Shown here: in pieces, positions 36,134 to 44,886 of the stretch
Layout: each line of letters begins with the position of its first letter
How positions within the stretch are numbered: the stretch's first letter is position 1
NCBI RefSeq assembly: GCF_018130145.1
Contig: NZ_JAFCMB010000007.1
Span: 248,001 to 312,000 of the forward strand
Length of the DNA stretch: 64,000 nt
DNA from: Bradyrhizobium sp. AUGA SZCCT0176
GTDB taxonomy: Bacteria; Pseudomonadota; Alphaproteobacteria; Rhizobiales; Xanthobacteraceae
Direction: 5' to 3'
Notes under the pieces: model-generated
Told to the model about the DNA's origin: nothing
The model's input: only the letters and a program-made list of their open reading frames with translations
Databases searched by the model: none
Translations under genes and position numbers: made by a program

Positions 36134-36874
36134 TTATGCGGATGGCTGATCGATCGCGCCGCCGAGAAAGAGCTGGCCGACGCGGGGATTGCTGAGCACC
36201 TTGTCGGCCCTGTCCACCAGACGGGTCTGGCCGAGCTCGAGCACGATGCCGTAATCGGAGATCTCGAGCGCCGAGCGCGCGTTCTGTTCGATCAGCAGGA
36301 TGGAAACGCCGCGATCGCGCAATTCCTGCAAAATGCCGAAAGTCTGCCGGATCAACAGCGGCGAGAGCCCGATCGACGGCTCGTCGACCAGCATCAGTTG
36401 CGGATTGAGCAACAGCCCGCGCGCGATTTCGAGTTGCTTCTGTTCGCCGCCCGACAGCGTCGACGCCTGTTGCGTCGCCTTCCGGCGCAGCACGGGGAAT
36501 TGATCGAGCGCCGCTTCAATGCGTGCCGGCAAGTCCGGAATATCGCGCCCCGCGACCACCGCGCCGAGCTCGATATTGTGGCGCACCGACAATTCCGGGA
36601 AGATATTGCGGCCCTGCGGCACGTAGCAGATGCCTGATGTCAGCAGTTCGCGCTGGCTGAGGCCGGTGACGTCGCGGCCCTTGAACACGATCTTGCCTTC
36701 GCGCAGTTTCAGCAGGCCGAAGATCGCCTTGAACACGGTGGATTTTCCGGCGCCGTTCGGCCCGATCACCGTGGTGATGGTGCCTGCCGGCACCGAAAAA
36801 CTTGTGCCGTTGAGGATGGTCATCTTGCCGTAGCCGCCGACCAGGCCTTTAACGTCGAGGATGGGTTCGCTCAT
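36134..36874 (-). CDS. livF: Branched-chain amino acid-type ABC transporter ATPase (LivF)
   Basis: 246 residues from the ATG at 36874, with GAGGGAAC upstream. Walker A GPNGAGKST, signature LSGGEQKQLEIARGL, Walker B LMLVDEPSIGL. LivF branch: short, without the longer C-terminus of LivG. Last gene of livK-H-M-G-F. The name is by family; in rhodopseudomonads and bradyrhizobia such importers often carry aromatic acids rather than amino acids, which would fit this region. Confidence 0.92.
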   Translation of the reverse strand: MSEPILDVKGLVGGYGKMTILNGTSFSVPAGTITTVIGPNGAGKSTVFKAIFGLLKLREGKIVFKGRDVTGLSQRELLTSGICYVPQGRNIFPELSVRHNIELGAVVAGRDIPDLPARIEAALDQFPVLRRKATQQASTLSGGEQKQLEIARGLLLNPQLMLVDEPSIGLSPLLIRQTFGILQELRDRGVSILLIEQNARSALEISDYGIVLELGQTRLVDRADKVLSNPRVGQLFLGGAIDQPSA

Positions 36875-36896
36875 CTGTGTTCCCTCACCCACCGGT

Positions 36897-37640
36897 TCAG
36901 TGGCCGAGATACGCGTCGATGACGGCGCTGTTGGCACGGATTTCAGCGGGCGTCCCGATCGCCAGCACCTTGCCTTCCGCCATCACCACCACGCGCGAGC
37001 ACAGCGACATCACGAATTCCATGTTGTGCTCGATCACGACGAAGGTGGCGCGCTTCTCGCGGTTGATCTCGGCCAGCCGCGCTTTCAAATCGCCGAGCAT
37101 CGTCAGATTGACGCCGCCGGCCGGCTCGTCGAGCAGCACCAGACGGGGGCCACCCATGAAGGCCATGGCGGCATCGAGCAGTTTCTGCTGGCCGTAGGAC
37201 AATCCGCCGGCCAGTTCACCGGCGAGATGGCCGAGCTTGAAAAACTCGATCATCTGATCGGCCGCCTGGCTGAGGCCTGCATCGGATGGACCCAGCAGCC
37301 GCGACAGCATGTTGCCCTGGTGCTCCTGGCCGGCGAGGATGAGATTTTCCCGCACCGACAGTTTTGGAAACACCTGAAGCAATTGGAACGTGCGGCTGAC
37401 GCCGAGCCGGTTCAAATCCGACGGCCGAAACCCGGTGACGACCTTGCCATCGACCTTCACCTCGCCGGCGCTCGGCTGCAACTGGCCGAGAATGCAATTG
37501 AACAAGGTCGACTTGCCGCAACCGTTCGGACCGATCAGGCCGAGGATTTCGCCTTCCTGCACGTCGAAGCTGACGCCATCGACCGCATTGATGCCGCCGA
37601 AGTTCTTCTTGATGTTGCTGATCTCGAGAACCGCGGTCAT
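36897..37640 (-). CDS. livG: Branched-chain amino acid-type ABC transporter ATPase (LivG)
   Basis: 247 residues. Walker A GPNGCGKSTLF, signature LSYGQQKLLDAAMAF (the LivG form with SYGQ), Walker B LVLLDEPAGGVN. The ATG at 37640 overlaps the livM stop (ATGA). An upstream in-frame extension to 37817 lies inside livM and is rejected. Confidence 0.92.
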   Translation of the reverse strand: MTAVLEISNIKKNFGGINAVDGVSFDVQEGEILGLIGPNGCGKSTLFNCILGQLQPSAGEVKVDGKVVTGFRPSDLNRLGVSRTFQLLQVFPKLSVRENLILAGQEHQGNMLSRLLGPSDAGLSQAADQMIEFFKLGHLAGELAGGLSYGQQKLLDAAMAFMGGPRLVLLDEPAGGVNLTMLGDLKARLAEINREKRATFVVIEHNMEFVMSLCSRVVVMAEGKVLAIGTPAEIRANSAVIDAYLGH

Positions 37641-38635
37641 GGCGCCGGCTCCAGTCCTGATTTCGCAACCGCGCGCAGTGCGGAGGCGGCCTTGGTGCGG
37701 CGCTCGGTCAGATAGCGATCGAGAATGCCGAGAATGCCGGTCGGCGAATAGATCAGCAGCAGGATCACGGCAACCGCGTAGAGCATTAGATAATAACCCT
37801 GGGTGAAGCGCAGCCATTCCGGCAGCAGCACCGCGATCATCGCGCCCAGGAACGGGCCGAAGAAGAAGCCCGAACCGCCGACGATCACCATCATCAAGAG
37901 ATCGAGCGAAAGCGACAGATTGAAAGGAACGGGATCAATGTACTGCGTCAGTGGCGCATACAGCGTGCCGGCGACGCCGCCGAGCGCCGAGCCGATCGCA
38001 AACGCCATCAAGGTGTAGCGCCTTGTATCGATGCCGAGCGAGAGCGCCCGCACCGGGTTTTCGCGCAAGGCCACGAAGGCGCGTCCCCAGGGCGAACGGA
38101 TCAGCCACCAGGTCGCGAACGACACCAGGGCGAGCGAGCCAAGGCAGACATAATAGAATGGCAACGGCCGGTTGGTCGGATATCCCAGAATCGTCGGGCG
38201 CGGAATGTTGCTGATGCCGTAGATGCCGTTGGTGAGCCAGCTCTCGTTGCGGAACACCAGGAAGGCGAGCGTGGAAAACGCCAGCGTCACGAAGGCAAGA
38301 TAATGATGCTGCACCCGCAGCGCCGGATAGCCGAGGATCCAGCCGATAGCGAAACAGAGGACGATGGCAACGCCGAGCCCCGCGATCAGCGGCATTCCGT
38401 TCGCGGTCATGATCGCCGCGGAATAGGCGCCGATGCCGACGAAGGCGCCCTGCGCCAGCGAGACCTGGCCGGCATAGCCCAGCGTCAGATTGAGCCCCAT
38501 CGCGGCGATGGTCATGACAGCCCATTGGCTCAGGATGAACAGGCCGTAGCGATTGAGGTACATCGGCGCGATGATCAGGGCCGCGATCACGACCAGACCG
38601 AGCGCGACACGCCAATATCGATTGAGCAGGCTCAT
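37637..38635 (-). CDS. livM: Branched-chain amino acid-type ABC permease (LivM)
   Basis: 332-residue inner-membrane permease with about 9-10 helices. The family pattern LTLGYAGQVSLAQGAFVGIG is near residue 50, and an EAA-like loop (GRAFVALRENPVRALSLGID) is near 200. The start overlaps the end of livH by four bases (ATGA). Confidence 0.93.
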   Translation of the reverse strand: MSLLNRYWRVALGLVVIAALIIAPMYLNRYGLFILSQWAVMTIAAMGLNLTLGYAGQVSLAQGAFVGIGAYSAAIMTANGMPLIAGLGVAIVLCFAIGWILGYPALRVQHHYLAFVTLAFSTLAFLVFRNESWLTNGIYGISNIPRPTILGYPTNRPLPFYYVCLGSLALVSFATWWLIRSPWGRAFVALRENPVRALSLGIDTRRYTLMAFAIGSALGGVAGTLYAPLTQYIDPVPFNLSLSLDLLMMVIVGGSGFFFGPFLGAMIAVLLPEWLRFTQGYYLMLYAVAVILLLIYSPTGILGILDRYLTERRTKAASALRAVAKSGLEPAP

Positions 38636-39507
38636 ACCGTACGCTCCTCGGCGCGGCCCAGCAGTCCCTGCGGACGGAGCAGGATGATCAGGATCAAGAG
38701 CACCATCGGCACGGCCGCGCGATACTGGGTCGAAACATAGGCCGCCGCGAGATTGTCGACGACGCCGATCAGCAAGCCGCCGGCGATCGCGCCGCGCACC
38801 TGGTTGAACCCGCCGACGATTGCTGCGATGAACGCCGCCTGCCCCAGCACTTCGCCACTGGAAAATTTGGCGAGATAGATCGGCGTGATCAGCAGCGAGG
38901 CCAGCGCTACCAGAAAAGCGTTGATCAGGAACGTCAGCAGGATCATCCGCTCGACGGGAATGCCGATGATGCGGGCGACGGTCGGATTTTGTGCGGTGGC
39001 CTGCATCTGATGGCCAATGGACGTGCGGTTCAACAGCATGGTCAATCCGACCACCGCGGCGATGGCGAGCGCGAGCACGCCGACGCTTTGCAACGCGACC
39101 TGGCGGCCGAGGATCGAGATATCACCAGCCGGCACGATGGAGGGAAACGGCGAGGCTTCGGCGCTGAAGAACTGTTTCACGGCTTCCTTGATGCCGATCG
39201 CCAGCGCCATGGTCGCGATTGCCAGCGGCAACACGCCGTGGCGTAGCATCGGGTCGACCAGCAGCATCTTGAAGCCGAGGCCGAGCAGCAGCATCGACAG
39301 CAGCATGCCGATGACGATCGCGAGCCAGAACGGCGCGCCGACGTGCATCGCCGCCAGCATCAGGAACGCCGGCAGCATGACGAATTCGCCCTGCGCGAAG
39401 TTGATGGTCTGTGACGTCTGCCACAGCAGCGTGAAGCCGACCGCGACGATGGCATAGATCGCGCCCGTCGCCAGTCCCGCTATCAGAAGATCTAGCAGAT
39501 TGGACAT
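38632..39507 (-). CDS. livH: Branched-chain amino acid-type ABC permease (LivH)
   Basis: 291 residues, about eight helices, with the LivH signatures GAIYAIVAVGFTLLWQTSQ near the N-terminus and an EAA-like loop (GHQMQATAQNPTVARIIGIP). The ATG at 39507 (MSNLLDLLIAGL) is preferred, with AAAGG upstream, over an earlier in-frame codon at 39531. Confidence 0.93.
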   Translation of the reverse strand: MSNLLDLLIAGLATGAIYAIVAVGFTLLWQTSQTINFAQGEFVMLPAFLMLAAMHVGAPFWLAIVIGMLLSMLLLGLGFKMLLVDPMLRHGVLPLAIATMALAIGIKEAVKQFFSAEASPFPSIVPAGDISILGRQVALQSVGVLALAIAAVVGLTMLLNRTSIGHQMQATAQNPTVARIIGIPVERMILLTFLINAFLVALASLLITPIYLAKFSSGEVLGQAAFIAAIVGGFNQVRGAIAGGLLIGVVDNLAAAYVSTQYRAAVPMVLLILIILLRPQGLLGRAEERTV

Positions 39508-39527
39508 GCCTTTACCCTGACCTTTGC

Positions 39528-39667
39528 TCATCCTGAGGAGAGCGCTCCTGCGCGCGCCTCTAAGGATGGCCGCGATACCACCTTGCTATCCACCCTTCGA
39601 GACGCTTGCGGAGTTTATCATCGGGCCGCGCTTCCCGCGGACCCGGTGGCAAGCGCCTCAGGATGAG
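39528..39667. repeat. Inverted-repeat intergenic element (CTCATCCTGAGGA...CCTCAGGATGAG)
   Basis: CTCATCCTGAGGA near 39528 pairs with CCTCAGGATGAG ending near 39667, with further pairing inside. It lies between livK and livH, so it may damp or stabilise the message between the abundant binding protein and the membrane subunits. Confidence 0.75.
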
Positions 39668-39676
39668 GCCCGTACC

Positions 39677-40816
39677 TTAGTTGAGCTTCGGCAGCACCTG
39701 CTTGATGACCTGCTTGCCATCGACGATCTCGACCAGGAAACCCTGGCGATCGATGTCGCCGTTCTTGTCGAAGGTCGCATCCATCAGGATGCCGGGCTCG
39801 CTGGCCGCCTTGATGGTGAGGCCATGGAGGTTATCGGCGAACGCCTTGGAATCGACCTTGCCCATCTTCTCGGTGGTGGCCTTGATCATGTAGATCGCCA
39901 GATAGCCCTTGAGGCCATTATGGTCAGGGACGTAATTGTACTTCTTGACGAACTTTTCCTTGAACGCCTTGATCAGGTCGACCGGGGCATCGGTGGTGAG
40001 GCCGACATGGCCGCGGGCACCGTTCGCCGCATCGCCCGCCAGTTCGACCACCTTCTGGCCGACCAGCGTGGTTTCGCCGATCAGGGGCACGGTGACGCCC
40101 TGACGCTTCAGCTCTTTCAGGATGCGGGCGCTTTCCTCTTCGTTCAGATAGATGAAGACCGCGTCGGGCGCGGCGGCCTTGATCTTGCTGACGTCGGCGG
40201 CGAAATCGGCCTGACCTGCTTCGGTGGAAAGATCGGCGGCGACCTTGACGCCGAGCTTGGCGAATTCCTTGGTGATGACGTCACGTCCGCCGCGGCCGAA
40301 ATCATTATTCACCCAAACGATCGCAACCGATTTCGCCTTCACCTCGTCGTTGATGTATTTGGCGACCTTCGGCATCGAGGACTGCTGGCCGAACGAGGTG
40401 CGGAACAGGAATTTGTTGCCGCCCTGCGTCAGTTCGGCGGCTTCGCCGCCCATGATCTGGGCGATGCCGGCTTCGGCCGCGAGCGGCGCCGTGACCTTGA
40501 CCGATCCGGAATAGCCGGGGCCGAGCAGGACGTAGGGCTCGCCGTCGAGCGCCTTCTGGACCTGGGCGCGCGCCACGCCGGGGTTGGATTGCGAATCGGC
40601 GTGGGTGACTTCCAGCTTGCGGCCGAGCACGCCGCCCTTGGCGTTGACTTCCTCGATCGCAAGATCGATGCCGTTCTTCCAGTTGGTGCCGACCGTGGCG
40701 CCGCCGCCGGACAGTTCGGCCACATTGGCGAGCTTGATGGGAGCACCGGACTGCGCCAACGCCGCCGCAGCCGTCATGGTCGCGAGCAGGATACCTGCCA
40801 AAATTCCTGATTTCAT
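39677..40816 (-). CDS. livK: Branched-chain amino acid-type (Peripla_BP_6) substrate-binding protein
   Basis: 379-residue periplasmic binding protein with a signal peptide (about 1-22, ending ALA). The type I fold segments are ELSGGGATVGTNWKNGIDLA, GPGYSGSVKV and VWVNNDFGRGG. The second ATG (40816) is chosen because AGGGG is 6 nt upstream; the first ATG (40822) directly abuts it. First gene of the importer. CouP-type relatives bind aromatic acids, and this ligand is unknown. Confidence 0.9.
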   Translation of the reverse strand: MKSGILAGILLATMTAAAALAQSGAPIKLANVAELSGGGATVGTNWKNGIDLAIEEVNAKGGVLGRKLEVTHADSQSNPGVARAQVQKALDGEPYVLLGPGYSGSVKVTAPLAAEAGIAQIMGGEAAELTQGGNKFLFRTSFGQQSSMPKVAKYINDEVKAKSVAIVWVNNDFGRGGRDVITKEFAKLGVKVAADLSTEAGQADFAADVSKIKAAAPDAVFIYLNEEESARILKELKRQGVTVPLIGETTLVGQKVVELAGDAANGARGHVGLTTDAPVDLIKAFKEKFVKKYNYVPDHNGLKGYLAIYMIKATTEKMGKVDSKAFADNLHGLTIKAASEPGILMDATFDKNGDIDRQGFLVEIVDGKQVIKQVLPKLN

Positions 40817-40872
40817 TTCCATCCCCTATTGTCTTGATCTTTTGATCTTGTCGACGCGAGCCTGGTGACCGG

Positions 40873-41781
40873 CTACGCGTCCGATGTCGCAGAGTAGCGC
40901 CTTGCCATCACGCCGTCGAATGCATTTCCCATTTCGACGATGGACGGCTTCATTCCCGTAAATAACTCGAAGGCGTCCGCGGCCTGGTGGATCGCGAGAT
41001 CGCGCCCGGTCATGATTTCAGCACCCTTGGCTTTGGCCGCGGTCAGCAGCGGCGTCCAGAGCGGCGAATAGACCGCGTCGGCCACCCAGATGTCGCGGCG
41101 CAACAGCGCCTCCGGCACCGGCGTGCCGCGATCCGGCAGCATGCCGATCGGCGTTCCGTTGACCACGCCGACGGCACCGCGCAGCGCGTCTTCCACGGTT
41201 TGCGCAATCCGCACCGGTTGGCGGCCGCGCAACTGCGCCGCAATCTGTTCGGCCTTGGCGCGGTCGGTATCGAAGATGTTGAGTTCGGCGACACCGAGCG
41301 CCGCGAGCGCATGCGCAATCGCCTTGCCGACGCCGCCGGCGCCGATCAGGGCAACGGGGCCATGACCCGATGCCTTCACAAGATTGGCGACCGCACGCTC
41401 GAACCCCGTGGCGTCGGTATTGTATCCGACCAGCCGGCTGCCACTGACGACAACCGTATTGACCGCGCCGATCGCGCGCGCGGCCGGCGACAAATCATCG
41501 AGCAGCGGAATCACGGCTTCCTTGTAGGGAAACGTCACGTTGACCCCGGCAAAACCGATGCGTTTGATGCTGTCGAGCAACGTGCGCAATTCAGCCGAGC
41601 CCTGGCCCGCGACCTCGATCAGTTGATAATGACACCGGATACCCAGGGCAGCGGCCGCCTCCTCGTGCATCGCCGGCGACGCCGAATGCGCAATCGGGGC
41701 TCCGATCAAGCCGGTGAGAAACTTTTGACCGATCGAAGCTGGGCGTTTGGACACGTCGCTATGGTCTCGCAGTATCAACAT
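40873..41781 (-). CDS. Shikimate/quinate dehydrogenase family protein
   Basis: 302 residues. Catalytic Lys87 in NVTFPYK, Asp123 in YNTDATG, nucleotide-binding GAGGVGKA at 147-154. The second strand ends in FDTDR, an acidic residue where NADPH-dependent AroE has a basic/Asn-Arg pattern, which suggests NAD use. The window also encodes a dehydroquinase and a candidate dehydroshikimate dehydratase, so oxidation of shikimate or quinate is more likely than biosynthesis. An N-terminal extension of about 20 residues precedes the core. Confidence 0.88.
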   Translation of the reverse strand: MLILRDHSDVSKRPASIGQKFLTGLIGAPIAHSASPAMHEEAAAALGIRCHYQLIEVAGQGSAELRTLLDSIKRIGFAGVNVTFPYKEAVIPLLDDLSPAARAIGAVNTVVVSGSRLVGYNTDATGFERAVANLVKASGHGPVALIGAGGVGKAIAHALAALGVAELNIFDTDRAKAEQIAAQLRGRQPVRIAQTVEDALRGAVGVVNGTPIGMLPDRGTPVPEALLRRDIWVADAVYSPLWTPLLTAAKAKGAEIMTGRDLAIHQAADAFELFTGMKPSIVEMGNAFDGVMARRYSATSDA

Positions 41782-41875
41782 GGATCGCGCGGCTTAGAGC
41801 ACCAAAACCGCGCAAACGATACCGCCTTCGCCAGATAACACAATTACCCATTTATTCCACAAACATAACTTGATG

Positions 41876-42814
41876 TTATTTTTTCCGGCCGCGCGATGCC
41901 GCCGTCGCCGGACTTTTCCGGCTGGGCTCCAGCGCCCGCATTTCCGACCGCAGGCATTCGATGAAATGCTCGACATGCAGCGAAAGCGAGGCGCCTCTTT
42001 TCACCGCGATATACGTGTCGAACCTCGTGGGCTCCACGATCCGAAGCATTTCCACGCCGGGATAACCGCCATGCGCGACGGTAAACTGATCAATGACGGC
42101 AATTCCAAGCCCCGCCTTGACCAACGCGCAGACGGTGGTGCCGAACCGCGCCCGGATCGTGATGTCGTAGGACAATTTATTGCGCGCGAAGATCTCGGCC
42201 ATGATGCGCCCGTAGGGGTCGTTGGGGTCGATGCCGATCAGGGGGTAGCGGATGATCTCCGCGGCGGTGACCTGTTTTCGACCCGCCAGTTCGTGTCCCT
42301 GCGGCACGATGCAGAACAATTCACCTGACGCCAGCGGCATGAAATCGAGGCCGGGGTGGTCGAGCCGATAGCTCATGGCGACGCAATCGCCCTTGCCGAG
42401 CAACAAATAGTCGATCGCCTCCTCGATCTTGAGGATGTTGATGTCGATGTGCAGATCGGGGTAGCGCCGACGGATGCGCTCGATCGCGCGCGGCACCATG
42501 ATCTGGGAAATACTCGGCACCGAGCCGATGCGCAGTTCCGACAGCGTGCCGCGTCCGATCTTTGAAATGATTTCGGTGAGGTCGTCGACCTTCTTGTAGA
42601 CGCCGTTGATCTGCTCGAAAATATTATGCGCTTCGGAGGTCGGGAAGTAGCGCCCGTTCTGGCGCTGGAAGAAGCGGATGCCGAGCGAGCGCTCGGTATA
42701 TTTCACCAGCCGGCTGATGCCCGGTGCCGACACGTTGAGCAGTTTTGCCGCCCCGCCGATCGTGCCGGTGATCATCACGGCCCTGATAACCTCGACCTGG
42801 CGCAGCGTCATCAT
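41876..42814 (-). CDS. LysR-family transcriptional regulator
   Basis: 312 residues. N-terminal winged helix (LRQVEVIRAVMITGTIGGAA... about 4-62) and a periplasmic-binding-like effector domain (about 93-295). The ATG at 42814 has CGGAG 9-10 nt upstream; the TTG three codons earlier does not. It sits between the shikimate dehydrogenase and the sugar-isomerase-like gene on the same strand, so it is not divergent as classic LysR genes are. A likely target is the quinate/shikimate genes; the effector is unknown. Confidence 0.9.
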   Translation of the reverse strand: MMTLRQVEVIRAVMITGTIGGAAKLLNVSAPGISRLVKYTERSLGIRFFQRQNGRYFPTSEAHNIFEQINGVYKKVDDLTEIISKIGRGTLSELRIGSVPSISQIMVPRAIERIRRRYPDLHIDINILKIEEAIDYLLLGKGDCVAMSYRLDHPGLDFMPLASGELFCIVPQGHELAGRKQVTAAEIIRYPLIGIDPNDPYGRIMAEIFARNKLSYDITIRARFGTTVCALVKAGLGIAVIDQFTVAHGGYPGVEMLRIVEPTRFDTYIAVKRGASLSLHVEHFIECLRSEMRALEPSRKSPATAASRGRKK

Positions 42815-42901
42815 GTGCAGCAACTCCGAAGGTGAACCTGAGAGATACTCCCATGTTCGATCGGCGCAAATGACCTTATCAACGCCTTCTCAGGGTCGTT
42901 C

Positions 42902-43711
42902 TCAGAGTTTGGCCGCTGCGATCACGGCCTTGGCAGCATCCAGCGCGCGCTGGGCGCGATCCTTTGCTCCCATGGTCTTGGCAAGCTCGGCGGTCGGGAC
43001 TTCGAGGCTGACGGTGATATCCGCCGGCATGGCGCGCGCCAGCGAGACGAGGTCGATGCCGCCCTCCCCGGGAAACATCCGCTCATGGCGGGCGGCATGG
43101 ATCAGTTCGTCGTTCGTGGTAGGCCGCTCGGCCGGCCCGTCGCATAACTGCCAATAATGCAGCCGGTGGACGGGCACGCGCGCAAGTTCGGCGGTGGAAC
43201 TCCTCGACCGGTCGAAATGCAGCGCATCGACCAGGATGCCGGCATTGGCCTGCCCCATCGGCGCGACGATGCTGTTGGCCGTCGCCAGATCCGGGACATA
43301 GGTCCAGGGCATGAATTCGAGATCGGCCGTCAGCCCATATGGGGCGGCGGCCTCGCAAAACCTCGCAAAGCTATCCCTGAACCGGGCGAGATCAGGATCG
43401 TAACCCGCGACCAGGATGTGCTTGGCGCCGAGCCGCGCACCGGTCTCGAAGAAGGCGGAGAAGCCGGCAATCCCGGTTTCGGGCCTGAGCGCGACCACTT
43501 CGAGGTCGGCTACCTTGATGCCGGTCGCGTCCAGCCGGGCCAGCGTTTCGTTCAGGCTCGCTTTGTCATCCAGCGGATAGGCGATGCCGCCGGGCATCGC
43601 GGGCAGCAGGCGAATTCCGACGGCGTCATAGCCGCAGCTAGCGGCAATTTCGATCAGCGCAGGAGGCGCCAGGTCGAGGACGGTCAGCGCGGCGAGCGAG
43701 AACGACGGCAT
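42902..43711 (-). CDS. TIM-barrel sugar phosphate isomerase/epimerase family; candidate 3-dehydroshikimate dehydratase
   Basis: 269-residue AP_endonuclease_2-type TIM barrel. The metal site is visible: Glu132 (LEFMPW), Asp162 and His165 (VDALHFD), Gln188 (YWQLCDGP) and Glu237 (SLEVP). This is the fold of AsbF/QuiC-type dehydratases that turn 3-dehydroshikimate into protocatechuate. That role is inferred from its neighbours: a dehydroquinase upstream, a shikimate dehydrogenase downstream, pcaHG in the same region. A true sugar isomerase cannot be excluded. Its start overlaps the preceding stop (TAATG). Confidence 0.75.
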   Translation of the reverse strand: MPSFSLAALTVLDLAPPALIEIAASCGYDAVGIRLLPAMPGGIAYPLDDKASLNETLARLDATGIKVADLEVVALRPETGIAGFSAFFETGARLGAKHILVAGYDPDLARFRDSFARFCEAAAPYGLTADLEFMPWTYVPDLATANSIVAPMGQANAGILVDALHFDRSRSSTAELARVPVHRLHYWQLCDGPAERPTTNDELIHAARHERMFPGEGGIDLVSLARAMPADITVSLEVPTAELAKTMGAKDRAQRALDAAKAVIAAAKL

Positions 43712-44364
43712 TATTCAAAGTCTGCGATACGGGCGTCGAGTGCGAACATGCCCTGATAGACCTCCGGCTCACCGCCACTGAACAAGTCCGGCGCCATTTC
43801 AGTTGCTCGACGCAATGCGCCACCAAGCGCCGTCTCGTCAAGCGCCTCGATGATCAGGAGGCCGGCAAAGATGCCCTCATCCTTCCGCATGCCCTTCTCG
43901 ACCGTCGGCACCGAGGTGCGGGCCAGATCGGTCACCCCGATCTGCACCGCGGCAATGCCGTCGAGCGCGACGAGCGCGTCGGCGAGTTGCCGGGGATTCT
44001 CCGGCAGACGTTCGATGCGCAGTGCGGCGATGGTCGATCCCTCGCCGCGACCCGCGCGGGCGGTCATGACGCCGCCGCCGCGAATGAAATTGCCGAGCCG
44101 GGGCATGGTGCGTTGCGACCACGGCGTCGGGGCGTTGAGCCGCGCCAGATAAGCCGGGCCGTCGAGCACCTCGGGGGCTTCAAGTTCGTAGAGAATGAAG
44201 AACCTGGCGATGTCAGTTCGCGCGGCGCGGAACACGCGAACGCCCAAAAATCCCTTGGTCGTCACACGCTCGGTGGTGTGCTCCCGCGTCAACCAGTGCC
44301 GGTAGTCGGTGAGATGGTCGGGCTCGACATCGCTCCAGATTGCCAGAAAGCCTGCGCCGCGCAT
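43711..44364 (-). CDS. DUF4286-like protein (paired dimeric alpha+beta barrel halves)
   Basis: 217 residues. The first half opens FLAIWSDVEPDHLTDYRHWL; the second half repeats a ferredoxin-like pattern, as in EthD/antibiotic-monooxygenase folds. I recognise DUF4286-type features but no catalytic residues. Operon position between aroQ and the candidate dehydratase suggests an accessory enzyme, perhaps an isomerase or lactone-acting protein. GGGAG lies upstream of the ATG. Confidence 0.7.
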   Translation of the reverse strand: MRGAGFLAIWSDVEPDHLTDYRHWLTREHTTERVTTKGFLGVRVFRAARTDIARFFILYELEAPEVLDGPAYLARLNAPTPWSQRTMPRLGNFIRGGGVMTARAGRGEGSTIAALRIERLPENPRQLADALVALDGIAAVQIGVTDLARTSVPTVEKGMRKDEGIFAGLLIIEALDETALGGALRRATEMAPDLFSGGEPEVYQGMFALDARIADFE

Positions 44365-44367
44365 GCG

Positions 44368-44853
44368 CTATCTCCCCTTGAGGCCATGCAACGAGGCGGG
44401 AACGGCATCCGGCAGCTTGCCCAGCTTTTGAACGGCCGCCAGCATCGCCGCGATGTATCCGTAAGGACCGAGACCACAGATCACGGCGGTGGACGCGCTC
44501 GACGTGATCGAATGCCGGTGCAATTCGTCCCGCGCATGAATATTGGAGATGTGGACCTCGATCTTCGGGCCTTCGAATATTTTCAGCGCGTCGATCAGCG
44601 CGATCGAGGTGAACGAATAGGCCGCCGGGTTCATGATGATCGCATCATAATTGCCGTGCGCCGACTGGATCCAGTTGACCAGTTCGCCTTCGAGATTGGA
44701 CTGGTGAAACGAGACCGTGACCCCGAGATACTTTGCTACTTCCTCACAGCTTGCCTGGATCTCCTTGAGCGTGGTCGGGCCGTAGATGTGAGGCTCCCGA
44801 ATTCCGAGGAAATTCAGATTGGGTCCGTTCAGGATCATGATCTTGATGGCCAT
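44368..44853 (-). CDS. aroQ: Type II 3-dehydroquinate dehydratase
   Basis: Catalyses 3-dehydroquinate to 3-dehydroshikimate with trans stereochemistry. 161 residues of the dodecameric type II family: LNGPNLNFLGIREP (8-21) with Tyr24 as catalytic base, NPAAYSFTSIALIDAL (75-90) and EVHISNIHARDE (99-110). In this setting it probably serves quinate catabolism rather than aromatic amino acid synthesis, since it is cotranscribed with a TRAP importer and the DUF4286-like and dehydratase genes. Confidence 0.92.
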   Translation of the reverse strand: MAIKIMILNGPNLNFLGIREPHIYGPTTLKEIQASCEEVAKYLGVTVSFHQSNLEGELVNWIQSAHGNYDAIIMNPAAYSFTSIALIDALKIFEGPKIEVHISNIHARDELHRHSITSSASTAVICGLGPYGYIAAMLAAVQKLGKLPDAVPASLHGLKGR

Positions 44854-44886
44854 CGAGGCTCCCTCTTTTCGCTTGATATGCCGCTT

